A stretch of DNA of 64,000 nt from Marinobacter vulgaris (GCF_003344045.1 NZ_QFWX01000001.1:310001-374000), one strand, 5' to 3'; positions 28,705-38,281 are shown, numbered from the stretch's first letter. The notes: generated from the sequence alone by a model not told the origin. Numbers and translations are program-made.

Positions 28705-29985
28705 ATGGCTTACGATCATTTTGGCGCTCCCATTAAAAGCACTGAAGTCGCATTGGCTGCGTTTGCAAAAGCCGTAGAATCGGTGGAAAGACACCCGGTT
28801 GCGGAGCGTGCATTCATGAAGCCAGCCACTACACTGCCTGCCGTCCGGGTAGCCAGTTCCTATGTACGCGATCCCATGCTGGCCGCTACCAACCTTGCCA
28901 GCCAGCTGAGTCACGAGAATCTCGGTTGTGTGCTGTTCTTCTGTTCCGCGGAATACGATCTCGCGCGCCTGGGCGTTGCGCTGGAGCACGTGTTTGCCGG
29001 CGTTCGGGTCAGCGGTTGCACATCGGCCGGCGAAATCACGCCAGAGGGTTATGGGCGGGGCTGCATCACCGCCATCGGCTTTGACCGGCGCTATTTTTCC
29101 ATCGACTGTGCGCTGATCAGTGAACTCGAGAGCTTCACCCTGCAGGACGCCCAGGGCTTGATTGACGGCCTGCTGTCGACCTGTCGCGAGGCCCGCCTGG
29201 CACCGGTAAAGGGCAATACCTTTGCCATCACCCTGCTGGATGGTCTGTCGAGCCGGGAAGAGCTGGTACTGGCCACTCTCAATGCTGCCCTGGGTACCAT
29301 TCCCCAGTTCGGCGGTTCCGCCGGCGACGATGAACGCCTGGCCAATACCCATGTATTTTTTGACGGCAAGTTCCACACCGGCGCGGCCACGGTGATGCTG
29401 GTGAACACGCCGCTGGATTTCCGGGTGTTTTCCACCCACCACATGCAGGCGCGGAGCGAGAAACTGGTGGTGACCCACGCCGATGCCAAGAGCCGCACGG
29501 TATACGAACTGAATGCGGAACCGGCGGCCGAAGCCTATGCCCGGGCCGTTGGTGTGACGGTGGAAGCGCTGGATCGCAAGATCTTTGCCCTGCGCCCCAT
29601 GGCAGTCCGCATCGGCGGGCATTATTTCGTGCGCTCGGTGCAGCGGGTAAACGCTGACAACAGCCTGACCTTCTACTGCGCGGTGGAAACCGGGATCGTG
29701 ATGACGGCCATGGAGCCGGGGTCCCTGCTGGACAGCGTACGCACCCAGATTGAGGCCTCCGAGCGCGTGGTCGGGCCACCCCTGGTCACCATTGGCTGTG
29801 ACTGTTTTTTACGGCGTCTGGAGGCGGAGCTGACCGGTGTGGCCGATGAGGTCTCCGATTTCCTTCGCCACCACAAGGTCATTGGCTTCAACACCTATGG
29901 CGAGCAATTCGATGGCATGCATATCAATCAGACGTTCACGGGGGTGGTAATTGGTCAGCCTGATGCCGGTTACGGAACCAACTGA
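28705..29985 (+). CDS. nosP: FIST-domain nitric-oxide sensor NosP
   Basis: The 426-residue protein has FIST_N (VLFFCSAEYDLARLG, SGCTSAGEITPEGY) and FIST_C domains. In P. aeruginosa the FIST protein PA1975 (NosP) binds haem and NO and controls the adjacent kinase NahK (PA1976, also ErcS'). The same adjacency is seen here: nahK starts inside the nosP end. An AGGAGG site lies 10 bases upstream of the ATG. Haem-binding residues cannot be pinned from this sequence alone. Confidence 0.85.
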   Translation: MAYDHFGAPIKSTEVALAAFAKAVESVERHPVAERAFMKPATTLPAVRVASSYVRDPMLAATNLASQLSHENLGCVLFFCSAEYDLARLGVALEHVFAGVRVSGCTSAGEITPEGYGRGCITAIGFDRRYFSIDCALISELESFTLQDAQGLIDGLLSTCREARLAPVKGNTFAITLLDGLSSREELVLATLNAALGTIPQFGGSAGDDERLANTHVFFDGKFHTGAATVMLVNTPLDFRVFSTHHMQARSEKLVVTHADAKSRTVYELNAEPAAEAYARAVGVTVEALDRKIFALRPMAVRIGGHYFVRSVQRVNADNSLTFYCAVETGIVMTAMEPGSLLDSVRTQIEASERVVGPPLVTIGCDCFLRRLEAELTGVADEVSDFLRHHKVIGFNTYGEQFDGMHINQTFTGVVIGQPDAGYGTN

Positions 29986-32224
29986 CGCTGACCCTGACAG
30001 CAGCAGGGAACAGCGTATTGCGGAGCTGGAGGCGGAGAACGAACGCCTGCGGAAAATCCGCGATGCCCTGATCGTGCGGGTGGAATCGGGTTCGGCCCAC
30101 AAACCCGAGCCCTATGCGGTGTTCGAGCACTCGGTGGTGCTGGCGGAGCAGGTGCGTGAACGCACCGAAACCCTGAACCAGACCATGGACGAACTCAAGG
30201 GCAGCAACAAGGCCCTTCATCGCGCCCGCGAGGAAGCTGAAACCACCCGCCAGCGCCTGGTCGATGCCATTGAAAGCATCGCCGACGGTTTTGTGCTCTT
30301 CGACGAGCAACACCGGCTGATCCAGTGCAACAGCCGCTTCCGCAGCTATTGGAAATTCTCCGGCCTTGAGGTTCCACCGGCAGGCACGTCCATTGCCGAA
30401 GTCAAAACGCGTGCGATCGCTTCCGGGCTGATCGTGGAGGAGCATGCCAATGCCTCTTCGGAAGGCGTGGTGTTCCTGCTGTCCAATGGCCGCTGGGTTC
30501 AGATGACAGAAAGGCCGACCCGGGAAGGGGGACTGGTGGTGCTGTACTCGGACATCACCGACGTCAAGAACAGCGAAATGGCACGCCGCATCAAGGCGCT
30601 GGAGGAAAGCGAACGCTGGATACGCGTGGTCACCGACCATGTACCGGCATTGATTGCCTATGTTGGCGCAGATATGAGCGTGCAATTCTGCAACAAGGTC
30701 TACGAAGACTGGTACGGCCGCAATGGTGACTCCCCGCTGGGCAAGCATCTGTACGATATTCACCAGCCGGAGCTTTACCGGCGGCTTATGCCCCACATTC
30801 AGGACGTGCTGAAAGGCAACAGTGTCAACTTTGAATTCGAGGAAACCAACGATACCGGAGAGATCCGGTATATGCTCCGTGCCTATGTGCCGGACGTTAA
30901 CGAGGAGGGTCGGGTGACCGGCTTCTTTGTACTGATCCGGGATATCACCGACCGTCGCAAAACCGCCCTTGCTCTTGAGCAGGCCTATGACGACCTGGAA
31001 CGGCGGGTCAAGGAGCGCACGGCTGCCCTGACCGGGCTCAACGACCAGTTGCGCCAGGAAATCGATGAGCGCGCGGCCGTCGAGGCCCGGTTGCGGGACG
31101 CCAAGATGGACGCCGAGCGCGCCAATCTGTCCAAGACCAAGTTCCTGGCAGCGGTCAGCCACGACCTGCTGCAACCCCTGAACGCCGCGCGCCTGTTCAC
31201 CAGCGCTCTGCTGGAGCACTCCTTCGGGCCCAAGGCGGAAGGGCTGGTGCGATCGGTGAGCACCTCGCTGGATGACGTGGAAAACCTGTTGGGTACTCTG
31301 GTGGATATCTCCAAGCTGGACGCGGGGGTTATCAAGCCGGACATCATGGCGTTCGACCTGAGAGACCTGCTCAACAACATCGCCCGGGAGTTCCGCCAGA
31401 TGGCCATGGCAGAGGGCCTGACCCTGGATTTTGTGCCGTCATCGGCGGTGGTGGAATCAGACTCCCAGCTGCTGGCGCGCATTCTGCGCAACTTCCTGAC
31501 CAATGCCATCCGTTACACCGGCACAGGTCGAATCCTGCTGGGTTGCCGCCGCGAGGGCGATCACGTGCTGCTGCAGGTGTGGGATACCGGCCCCGGCATC
31601 CCCCAGGACAAGCTCACCGAGATTTTCCAGGAGTTCAAGCGCATCCGCCCGGCCGGTTCGCAACCCGACAAGGGTCTGGGTCTGGGCCTGGCCATTGTGG
31701 ACAAGATTTCGCGGATTCTCGGGCATCAGGTGACCGTGCAGTCCATCGAGGGCAAGGGCTCTGTTTTCAGCGTTAAAGTGCCTGTCGGACGGTTGCAGCC
31801 GAAAAGGCGGACACAGGATGAAAGCCGGATGGTGTCAAACGATGGCGGTCTGGGTGGTGCCATAATATGGGTGATTGATAACGATCACGCCATTTGCCAG
31901 GGCATGCAGACACTTCTGGAGGGCTGGGACTGCCAGGTGGTTTCGGCGGTGTCACTGGAGGATCTGGAGCGCCAGCTGGATCCGGCACAGAGCCCGGTGG
32001 ATCTTATTCTGGCTGACTATCATCTGGATAACGACGAGAACGGCGTGGACGTGGTGGCAAGCATCAACAGCCGCCGGCATTGCCCCGCGCCGGTGGTGAT
32101 GATCACCGCTAACTACAGCAACGAGCTGAAGCAGCATATTCGTGAACTGGGCCATGTGTTGATGAACAAGCCGGTCAAGCCGTTGAAGTTGCGCAGTGCG
32201 ATGAATCACCTCCTGAGGAGGTGA
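29963..32224 (+). CDS. nahK: Hybrid PAS sensor histidine kinase NahK/ErcS'
   Basis: The 753-residue protein has an N-terminal coiled coil (about 10-100), two PAS domains (about 100-215 and 225-345), a coiled linker, a kinase core with H-box FLAAVSHDLLQPLNA, ATP-binding motifs (LTNAIRYTGTG, VWDTGPGIP, GLGLGLAIV), and a C-terminal receiver with phospho-acceptor in LILADYHLD. In P. aeruginosa this kinase feeds both biofilm control and the ethanol-oxidation regulators. The ATG at 29963 is preferred over a TTG at 29951; the gene overlaps nosP by 23 bp. Confidence 0.88.
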   Translation: MPVTEPTDADPDSSREQRIAELEAENERLRKIRDALIVRVESGSAHKPEPYAVFEHSVVLAEQVRERTETLNQTMDELKGSNKALHRAREEAETTRQRLVDAIESIADGFVLFDEQHRLIQCNSRFRSYWKFSGLEVPPAGTSIAEVKTRAIASGLIVEEHANASSEGVVFLLSNGRWVQMTERPTREGGLVVLYSDITDVKNSEMARRIKALEESERWIRVVTDHVPALIAYVGADMSVQFCNKVYEDWYGRNGDSPLGKHLYDIHQPELYRRLMPHIQDVLKGNSVNFEFEETNDTGEIRYMLRAYVPDVNEEGRVTGFFVLIRDITDRRKTALALEQAYDDLERRVKERTAALTGLNDQLRQEIDERAAVEARLRDAKMDAERANLSKTKFLAAVSHDLLQPLNAARLFTSALLEHSFGPKAEGLVRSVSTSLDDVENLLGTLVDISKLDAGVIKPDIMAFDLRDLLNNIAREFRQMAMAEGLTLDFVPSSAVVESDSQLLARILRNFLTNAIRYTGTGRILLGCRREGDHVLLQVWDTGPGIPQDKLTEIFQEFKRIRPAGSQPDKGLGLGLAIVDKISRILGHQVTVQSIEGKGSVFSVKVPVGRLQPKRRTQDESRMVSNDGGLGGAIIWVIDNDHAICQGMQTLLEGWDCQVVSAVSLEDLERQLDPAQSPVDLILADYHLDNDENGVDVVASINSRRHCPAPVVMITANYSNELKQHIRELGHVLMNKPVKPLKLRSAMNHLLRR

Positions 32225-32228
32225 TCTC

Positions 32229-33002
32229 CTACCGCTTCAGGTACTGACTGAAATCCACATCACTGGCCGACAGAATCGCCTGCACCCGGTTATGAACCCC
32301 AAGCTTGCGCAATATCGCCGACACATGGGCCTTTACCGTGGTTTCGGCGATATTCAGGTTATAGGCAATCTGCTTGTTGGACTCCCCCTTGGACATGCGT
32401 TCCAGCACCAGCAGCTGGCGCCGGGTGAGGGAATTCAGCAGTTCCGGTGAAATGGGGTTATCTTCATTGCGGCTGCGGCGGCTGGTGCTCTCTTTGCCGG
32501 TACGGATGATGTCCGAGGGCAGGTAAACGTTGCCGTTGAGAATTTGCTGAATTGCCTCGGTCATCTGGGCCCGGGGCGAGGATTTGGTAATAAAACCGCA
32601 GGCGCCATAGGTAATGGCCTGGAGTACCACCTGTTTGTCCTCTTCCGCCGACACAATCACCACCGGAATCGTGGGCGCCTCGTTACGGAGGGAGATCAGC
32701 CCGTTAAGGCCGTGCATGCCGGGCATGTTCAGGTCCAGCAGGATCAGGTCCAGGTCGTCGTTTTCCCGGGTAATTTCCACTGCGCTATCCAGGTCTGCCG
32801 TTTCTATGATGGTGCTGCCGGTGAATCCTGAGGAAATGACGCTGCTGATGGCTTCACGGAAAAGCGGGTGGTCGTCGGCGATGAGAATTTTGTAAGCCGG
32901 CTCCATGGATGGCTCCACCTGGTTGTTGTCATTATTCGGGGCTGTTTCCGATGCAGCATAGCGCTTTTCGGAAGAGAGTGCGGCATCGAGCTCGTTAAGC
33001 AT
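32229..33002 (-). CDS. erbR: LuxR-type response regulator of the ethanol oxidation system (ErbR/AgmR/ExaE type)
   Basis: The 257-residue protein has a receiver with [16 protein letters not shown], phospho-Asp in [10 protein letters not shown] and Lys in ITKSSP, followed by a LuxR HTH ([36 protein letters not shown]). This is the regulator family (AgmR/ErbR/PedR1) that activates PQQ alcohol dehydrogenase genes. AGGAGG stands 5-6 bases before the ATG at 33002, supporting an N-terminal extension of about 32 residues before the receiver. Its stop is 4 bp from that of convergent nahK. Confidence 0.85.
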   Translation of the reverse strand: MLNELDAALSSEKRYAASETAPNNDNNQVEPSMEPAYKILIADDHPLFREAISSVISSGFTGSTIIETADLDSAVEITRENDDLDLILLDLNMPGMHGLNGLISLRNEAPTIPVVIVSAEEDKQVVLQAITYGACGFITKSSPRAQMTEAIQQILNGNVYLPSDIIRTGKESTSRRSRNEDNPISPELLNSLTRRQLLVLERMSKGESNKQIAYNLNIAETTVKAHVSAILRKLGVHNRVQAILSASDVDFSQYLKR

Positions 33003-33125
33003 AGCGGCCTCCTGGGCAGAGAAGCTTCCGGACTGGAAGCGGTTCTCTGTTTATTATTGTGATGATTTCATTACACGTTATCTGCGCCCCCGGTTGAATG
33101 CGACCATCGCACCAAAAAAGAGGCA

Positions 33126-33142
33126 CCAAAGTACTATTCTTG
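33126..33142 (+). promoter_or_regulatory. Candidate regulatory site related to sites near pqqA and the c550 gene
   Basis: CCAAAGTACTATTCTTG lies 30 bp upstream of the ABC binding-protein gene. It resembles CCAAAGTACCATATTTG upstream of pqqA (57175) and ACTAAAGAACTATTCTTC upstream of the cytochrome gene (39577). It may be a binding site of the alcohol-oxidation regulator. Confidence 0.4.
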
Positions 33143-33171
33143 CGCGGCAGCGGGCTTCGTATCGTGGAGGC

Positions 33172-34215
33172 ATGAATCAACAACGAATAACAACGCCTGC
33201 CTCTGATCGATACGCTGCCAGGAGCCCCTTTTCCTGGTTGGCAATTCCCGTCCTGTTACTGGTATTTATAGTTGCAGAATTAACCCACGCCAGTGACGCA
33301 GGTGATTCCGGCGATAAAAGCCCCGCACCCCTGCCTGTGCTGTCCGTCAGTGTCCTGCAGTTCGGCACTGCCCACTGGGAGCTGGACCATATCCTGCACC
33401 GGGGGCTGGACCGACAGCAGGGCTACCGTCTCGAACTGAAGCTGGTTGCCAATCTCCCGGCCTCCCGCCTGGCCGTGACCAGTGGCTCGGTGAATGGCGC
33501 TGTGGCAGATCTGCTGTGGGCGCAGTCGCGATTCCAGGCGGGCACGCCTTACTTGTACGTGCCATTTTCCTCCCAGATCGGCGATATTGTGGTGGCCGAG
33601 GAAGCGCCCATCCGCTCGGTGGCCGACCTGGCCGGTAAGCGCATCGGCGTTGCCGGCGGGCCGGACAGCAAGGGCTGGATTCTGCTGCAGAAGGTTGCCG
33701 GGCAGCAGGGGGTCAGCCTGGATGACGCCGCCGCAGTCCAGTTCGCCGCGCCGCCCCTGCTGAGCCAGGCCCTGAAACGGGGCCAGGTGGATGCGATTGT
33801 CACCTACTGGCATTTCGCGGCCCGCCTGCGGGGCGAGGGTGGCTGGCGCTCCGCCTTCGGAATGGCGGACCTGTTGACGGCCATGGATCTGGACCGCAAT
33901 CTGCCGGTGCTGGGGTATGTGTTTCCGGCGGGCTGGGCGGAAGATCACCGCCCGCTGATGGACCGCTTCGCCGCATCCCTGAGCCGGGCGAAAACGGAAC
34001 TGGCTGAAGATGATTCGCACTGGCAGCGGTTGCGACCACTGATGGGCAAGCCGGACGAGGGCGTATTCCAGGCCCTGAAGGACGGCTTCATCGCCGGCAC
34101 ACCAGCGCCACTGAGCGATCAGCGGATAGCCGATCTGCATCGTTTGCTGGAACTCACCGGCGCCGACTCCGACAACCTGATGCCGGCCCACCTGTTCTAC
34201 CGGAGGCAGCCGTGA
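33172..34215 (+). CDS. ABC transporter substrate-binding protein, NitT/TauT (SsuA-like) class
   Basis: The 347-residue exported protein has a hydrophobic signal segment (SWLAIPVLLLVFIVAELTHA) and an SsuA/TauA-like fold pattern (ASRLAVTSGSVNGAVADLLW, SVADLAGKRIGVAGGPDSKG). It starts at ATG 33172 with GGAGG upstream. It overlaps the permease gene by 4 bp. The ligand is unknown. Its place between the alcohol-oxidation regulators and the Ped-type ABC genes suggests a role tied to alcohol oxidation, perhaps cofactor or metal supply; that is inference. Confidence 0.85.
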   Translation: MNQQRITTPASDRYAARSPFSWLAIPVLLLVFIVAELTHASDAGDSGDKSPAPLPVLSVSVLQFGTAHWELDHILHRGLDRQQGYRLELKLVANLPASRLAVTSGSVNGAVADLLWAQSRFQAGTPYLYVPFSSQIGDIVVAEEAPIRSVADLAGKRIGVAGGPDSKGWILLQKVAGQQGVSLDDAAAVQFAAPPLLSQALKRGQVDAIVTYWHFAARLRGEGGWRSAFGMADLLTAMDLDRNLPVLGYVFPAGWAEDHRPLMDRFAASLSRAKTELAEDDSHWQRLRPLMGKPDEGVFQALKDGFIAGTPAPLSDQRIADLHRLLELTGADSDNLMPAHLFYRRQP

Positions 34216-34988
34216 GCCAGAGTCCAGGTCGCCCTCCGGCCTGGAGCTACTGGGTGGCGCTGCCCTCGTTTGTGCTGGTCTGGGCGGTGGTTGCCTGGGC
34301 GCTCAACTCCCCGCTGCTACCCACCCCCCTCAACGTGCTTGATACTCTGATGCAGGAATCCGCCTCCGGCGAACTCTGGCACCATCTCGGCGCGACCCTG
34401 GGGCGCGTTGTCGTGGCCTTTATCCTGGCGATGCTGTTGGGGACCGCGATTGGCGTCGTCATGGGCCGCTCCAGAACCACCAACGCTCTGTTTGATCCCA
34501 TGCTGGTACTGCTGCTCAACCTGCCGGCACTGGTCACCATCATCCTGATGTACGTCTGGTTCGGCCTGGTGGAAGTGGCCGCGGTGATGGCCGTGGTCAT
34601 CAACAAGGTGCCCAATGTGGCGGTGACCGTACGTGAGGGTGCCCGCAGCCTCGACTATCGCCTTGAGGAAATGGCCACCGTCTACGACTTTACCCGCTGG
34701 CAGCGGTTTCGCGAGGTCTGGGTGCCGCAACTGTTTCCCTACCTGATGGCCGCCACCCGCGGCGGGCTGGCCCTGATCTGGAAGATCGTGCTGGTGGTGG
34801 AGCTGCTGGGTCGCTCCAGCGGTGTCGGCTTTCAGCTGCACATGGCTTTCCAGGTCTTCGACGTGGCCGCCATTCTCGCCTACAGCCTGGCGTTCATTGC
34901 GGTGGTTCAGCTCATCGAACTGGCCATCCTGCAGCCCCTGGAACGCCGCTCCAGTCGCTGGCGCCAGCCGGAGGCGGCCCATGCTTGA
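34212..34988 (+). CDS. ABC transporter permease, NitT/TauT class
   Basis: The 258-residue permease has about six helices and the coupling segment EMATVYDFTRWQRFREVWVPQLFPYL characteristic of SsuC/TauC/NrtB proteins. It starts at GTG 34212 inside the binding-protein stop and ends 8 bp into the ATPase gene. Confidence 0.9.
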   Translation: MSQSPGRPPAWSYWVALPSFVLVWAVVAWALNSPLLPTPLNVLDTLMQESASGELWHHLGATLGRVVVAFILAMLLGTAIGVVMGRSRTTNALFDPMLVLLLNLPALVTIILMYVWFGLVEVAAVMAVVINKVPNVAVTVREGARSLDYRLEEMATVYDFTRWQRFREVWVPQLFPYLMAATRGGLALIWKIVLVVELLGRSSGVGFQLHMAFQVFDVAAILAYSLAFIAVVQLIELAILQPLERRSSRWRQPEAAHA

Positions 34989-35652
34989 ACTGCGGATTGC
35001 CGGGCGCAGCTTCGGCCAGCCGGTGCTGGGGGAAGTTTTTGCCACCATAGAGCGGGGCGATCGCATCTGCCTGCTGGGGCCGTCCGGGATTGGCAAAACC
35101 ACCCTGCTGAACGCCATCGCCGGGCTGGACAAGACCATTCCCGCGGAAGCGATCAGAGGCCGCGAGGCACTTCGGGTTGGCTATCTGTTTCAGGAGCACC
35201 GGTTGCTGCCCTGGCGGACGCTGAGTGCCAACCTGCAATTGGTGGGAGCAACACCTCAGGAAGCGGAAGCCCACCTGGCCAGTGTGGGCCTGAAAGGATA
35301 TGGCCACTACCTGCCGGACCAGCTCTCCCTGGGCATGGCCCGGCGGGCAGCGCTGGCCCGTTGTCTTGCCGTGAAGCCCGATCTGTTGTTGCTGGATGAA
35401 CCCTTTGCCTCGCTGGACCCGGTGATGGCGGGTGAGTTGAAGACGCTTATTGCGGGGATTCTCGATACCAATCCCGGAATGGCGATGATTTGTGTGACCC
35501 ATGATGGGGGTGACGCGGAGATTCTGGCGAACCGGCTGTGGTATCTGGATGGCAAGCCGGCGCGGTTGCAATGGGATGACAGGGTTGGTGAGCCCGGACT
35601 TATCGATAGTTTGTTAGGGCGGCTTCGTCAGCTGGATCCTGCGGATTCCTGA
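34981..35652 (+). CDS. ABC transporter ATP-binding protein, NitT/TauT class
   Basis: The 223-residue ATPase has Walker A GPSGIGKTTLL, a shortened signature LSLGMARRAALARCL, Walker B LLLLDEPFASLD and switch His in VTHDGGDAE. The start at 34981 (MLELRIAG) is chosen because the upstream open frame lies in the permease. Third gene of a translationally coupled import operon. Confidence 0.9.
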   Translation: MLELRIAGRSFGQPVLGEVFATIERGDRICLLGPSGIGKTTLLNAIAGLDKTIPAEAIRGREALRVGYLFQEHRLLPWRTLSANLQLVGATPQEAEAHLASVGLKGYGHYLPDQLSLGMARRAALARCLAVKPDLLLLDEPFASLDPVMAGELKTLIAGILDTNPGMAMICVTHDGGDAEILANRLWYLDGKPARLQWDDRVGEPGLIDSLLGRLRQLDPADS

Positions 35653-35664
35653 TCTGGTGCAAGA

Positions 35665-35772
35665 CGATTAGCGGGCAGGGCTTTCCAAAACACGCTCAAG
35701 CACTTCCATGTGACGCTTGAGCTCCGCCATCCCTGGCTCCGCACAGTTTCGGAAAGCCCTGCCCGCTAATCG
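35665..35772 (+). repeat. Structured palindromic element, copy 3 (branch A core)
   Basis: Arms 35665-35691 and 35746-35772 pair over 27 bp with one mismatch. The core differs from copy 2 (7482-7593) at only a few positions, but the arms (GCGGGCAGGGCTTTCC against GGGTAGGGAGCCCCCTCCC) are different and self-complementary. It lies between two convergent operons. Confidence 0.85.
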
Positions 35773-35782
35773 CCCCCAACCT

Positions 35783-36586
35783 TTAAGCAGGCTTTCCGCC
35801 GAGGATCTTGGTGCGCTGAGGACGGAATCCGGTCGTCGCGAGCAGTGCAAAAACAACCGTTACGCCTGCGGTTATCCCGAAGGCCATCGGGTTCCATTCC
35901 AGGTACAGGGAAAAGCGGATGGCCTCCACCGCGTGGGTGAACGGATTGAACTGGCAGATCCAGTACAGCCAGGGGCTTGCTTCGTTCATGCGCCAGAGCG
36001 GATACAGGGCCGATGACATGAAGAACATGGGGAAGATGACAAAATTCATCACCCCGGCAAAGTTCTCCAGTTGTTTGATCCAGGTGGCGATCAGCAGGCC
36101 CAGGGCGCCGAGCATCAGGCTGGTGAGAATCAGGGCCGGCAGCACCGCTAGATAACCCCACAGCGGCGGCTCCACATCCACCAGCAATGCCAATAGCAGG
36201 AATACATAAACCTGGCCGATAGACACCACCCCCATGGCCAGCAGCTTTGTCACCAGCAAAAACGGTCGTGGCAGCGGGCTCATCAGCAGCACCCGCATAC
36301 TGCCCAGCTCCCGGTCGTACACCATGGAAAGCGCCCCCTGCATGCTGTTGAACAGGATGATCATCCCGCACAGCCCGGGAGCGATGTAGGTCTCGTAGGT
36401 GATGTAGGTCTGGTAGGGCGGAATGATGGAAATGCCCAGCACCGCCCGGAAGCCGGCGGCGAACACCACCAGCCATAGCAGCGGCCGAACCAGGGCGCTG
36501 GCAAAGCGGGTGCGCTGCTGCCAGAAACGCAGCCATTCCCGGGTCTGGATGCCCACGAAACAGTGCCAGTAATGCGCAGCTTTCAT
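35783..36586 (-). CDS. pedC: ABC-2 type permease of the PQQ-alcohol-oxidation ABC system (PedC-like)
   Basis: The 267-residue protein has about six helices and the ABC-2 exporter-type pattern (YDRELGSMRVLLMSPLPRPFLL). It matches the PedC-type permease that accompanies PQQ alcohol dehydrogenases in Pseudomonas. It follows the ATPase gene with a 1-bp gap. The transported compound is not known. Confidence 0.85.
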   Translation of the reverse strand: MKAAHYWHCFVGIQTREWLRFWQQRTRFASALVRPLLWLVVFAAGFRAVLGISIIPPYQTYITYETYIAPGLCGMIILFNSMQGALSMVYDRELGSMRVLLMSPLPRPFLLVTKLLAMGVVSIGQVYVFLLLALLVDVEPPLWGYLAVLPALILTSLMLGALGLLIATWIKQLENFAGVMNFVIFPMFFMSSALYPLWRMNEASPWLYWICQFNPFTHAVEAIRFSLYLEWNPMAFGITAGVTVVFALLATTGFRPQRTKILGGKPA

Positions 36587-36587
36587 A

Positions 36588-37310
36588 TCAACCGGCTCCG
36601 GTCAGGGTGTGGAAGGTTTCCGCCAGGTCGCGGGTGCCTTCGGCTTCGCAGATATCGTGGCCGGCGCCGTCGGCCAGTAGTTTGCCTTCGTGCAGGATCA
36701 GCACCCGGTCTTCCGGACGAACCTCTTCGATCAGGTGCGTGGCCCAGAGCACAGTCAGGCCATCGGAGTCACAGAGCCTGCGGACGTGATCGTTGAGCCC
36801 CCGGCGGCTGGCCACATCCAGCCCCACCGTGGGTTCGTCCAGCAGCAACAGGGAAGGTTCGTGGAGCAGGGCGCGGGCGATTTCTACCCGCCGGCGGTGG
36901 CCGCCGTTGAGTTTTCGCACCGGTTCGTTGGCCCGCTCCAGCAGCTGGAAGCGTTCAAGCTCGCGGTCGCCCCGACTGCGGGCCTCTTTGCGGGAAAGAC
37001 CATGAAGGGCGGCGTGGTAGAGCAGGTTCTGGCGCACGGTCAGGTCCAGGTCCAGGGCATTCTGCTGGAACACCACGCCAATCTTGCGCATGGCCTCCGC
37101 AGGCTGCTTCTTCAGGGACTGACCGGCCATCAGCACATCGCCCTGCTGCAAGGCCAGCAGCCGGGTCAGCAGGCCAAAAAGCGTTGACTTGCCTGCGCCG
37201 TTGGGCCCGAGCAGGGCGTGAAAACCGCCGGAGGTCAGCGTGAAGCTGACCTCCTTGAGCACCGGCTTGTCGCCATAGCGAAAGCTGATGTTGCGAGCTT
37301 CAATGGTCAT
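36588..37310 (-). CDS. ABC transporter ATP-binding protein, PQQ-dependent alcohol dehydrogenase system
   Basis: The 240-residue ATPase has Walker A GPNGAGKSTLFGLL, a degenerate signature LNGGHRRRVEIARALLHE, Walker B LLLLDEPTVGLD and switch His in ATHLIEE. Its closest family by neighbours is the PedB-type ATPase. It overlaps the beta-propeller gene by 4 bp, so the set ATPase-permease-propeller is coupled. Confidence 0.88.
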   Translation of the reverse strand: MTIEARNISFRYGDKPVLKEVSFTLTSGGFHALLGPNGAGKSTLFGLLTRLLALQQGDVLMAGQSLKKQPAEAMRKIGVVFQQNALDLDLTVRQNLLYHAALHGLSRKEARSRGDRELERFQLLERANEPVRKLNGGHRRRVEIARALLHEPSLLLLDEPTVGLDVASRRGLNDHVRRLCDSDGLTVLWATHLIEEVRPEDRVLILHEGKLLADGAGHDICEAEGTRDLAETFHTLTGAG

Positions 37311-38281
37311 GAAGTGGGATCAATGACCACGCCCCAGGGATAGCGGCCTACCTTTATGGATTTGATCACCTTCATGTCCTCCACATCAATAACCGACACA
37401 TCGCCGGACACCCCGTTGGTGGTGTAAAGAAACTTTTCATCCTTGTCCAGATCCAGCTGCCAGACACGGGCACCTACCAGCAGGTAATCCAGTACCTCGT
37501 AGGTCTGGGCATCAACGACCGCGACGTGGTTGGAAGGGCCCAGGGCTACGAAGGCATACTTGCCGTCGGAGGTGAGTTCGATGCCAACCGGCTGCACTCG
37601 GTCCTGTGGCACGCCCCTGATCTGGAAATCAATCTGCTTGATTTCCTCGATGGTCTCCACATCAAAGATGTGCACGGTGCCGCCGATCTCCGCCGACGCC
37701 CAGGCAATCTTGCTGTCTTTGGTAAACTCTACGTGGCGCGGACGCTGGCCTACCACGGTGTTCTTCTCGATTTCGAAGGTCTCGGTGTTGATCCAGTGCA
37801 GCATGCTGGAGGTTTCACTGGTGTTCACCGCCCACTTGCCGTCCGGGCTCACCGCCATGCCTTCCGGTTCCACACCCACATCAATCTGGGCCAGCACGTC
37901 TTTATTGGTCACATCCACCACGGTCACGATGGCGTCGTCCTCGTTGGCGATGTACAGATGCTTGTTGTTGGGGTGCAGGGCAAACTGCTCCGGGTCTTCA
38001 CCTGAGGGCAGGGTATCAATGATCTTGCGGGTCGCCAGGTCCAGCACCTGCACGGTGTCGTCATCACTGGCACAGATATACAGTTTGGTGTAGTCCTTGG
38101 ACAGCAGGATGCCGCGAGGGCGGGCGCCTACCTCAATGGTGTCCACCACTTCGTGGGTGTCCGTGTCGATGACCGAGAGGGTATTGTCCTTCTCGTTGGA
38201 GACGTAGGCGAGGCCTGCCAGCGCCGGGCCAGAAAAGCCGATGGCGGCTGCAAGAGCTGCAATTCTGAAAGCCTGTTTCAT
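37307..38281 (-). CDS. Periplasmic YVTN beta-propeller protein of the PQQ-alcohol system
   Basis: The 324-residue protein has a signal peptide (MKQAFRIAALAAAIGFSGPALA) and about seven YVTN-type blades (LAYVSNEKDNTLSVIDT, KLYICASDDDTVQVLD, HLYIANEDDAIVTVVD and so on). It belongs to the propeller family found next to PQQ alcohol dehydrogenase ABC transporters. I chose the ATG at 38281; the upstream extension lacks a signal sequence. Its function in alcohol oxidation is not established. Confidence 0.88.
   Translation of the reverse strand: MKQAFRIAALAAAIGFSGPALAGLAYVSNEKDNTLSVIDTDTHEVVDTIEVGARPRGILLSKDYTKLYICASDDDTVQVLDLATRKIIDTLPSGEDPEQFALHPNNKHLYIANEDDAIVTVVDVTNKDVLAQIDVGVEPEGMAVSPDGKWAVNTSETSSMLHWINTETFEIEKNTVVGQRPRHVEFTKDSKIAWASAEIGGTVHIFDVETIEEIKQIDFQIRGVPQDRVQPVGIELTSDGKYAFVALGPSNHVAVVDAQTYEVLDYLLVGARVWQLDLDKDEKFLYTTNGVSGDVSVIDVEDMKVIKSIKVGRYPWGVVIDPTS

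Noticed and set aside
29936..31219. 427-codon open frame antisense to nahK
   Set aside because: Shadow of the kinase gene; composition is that of a reversed coding strand with no motifs.
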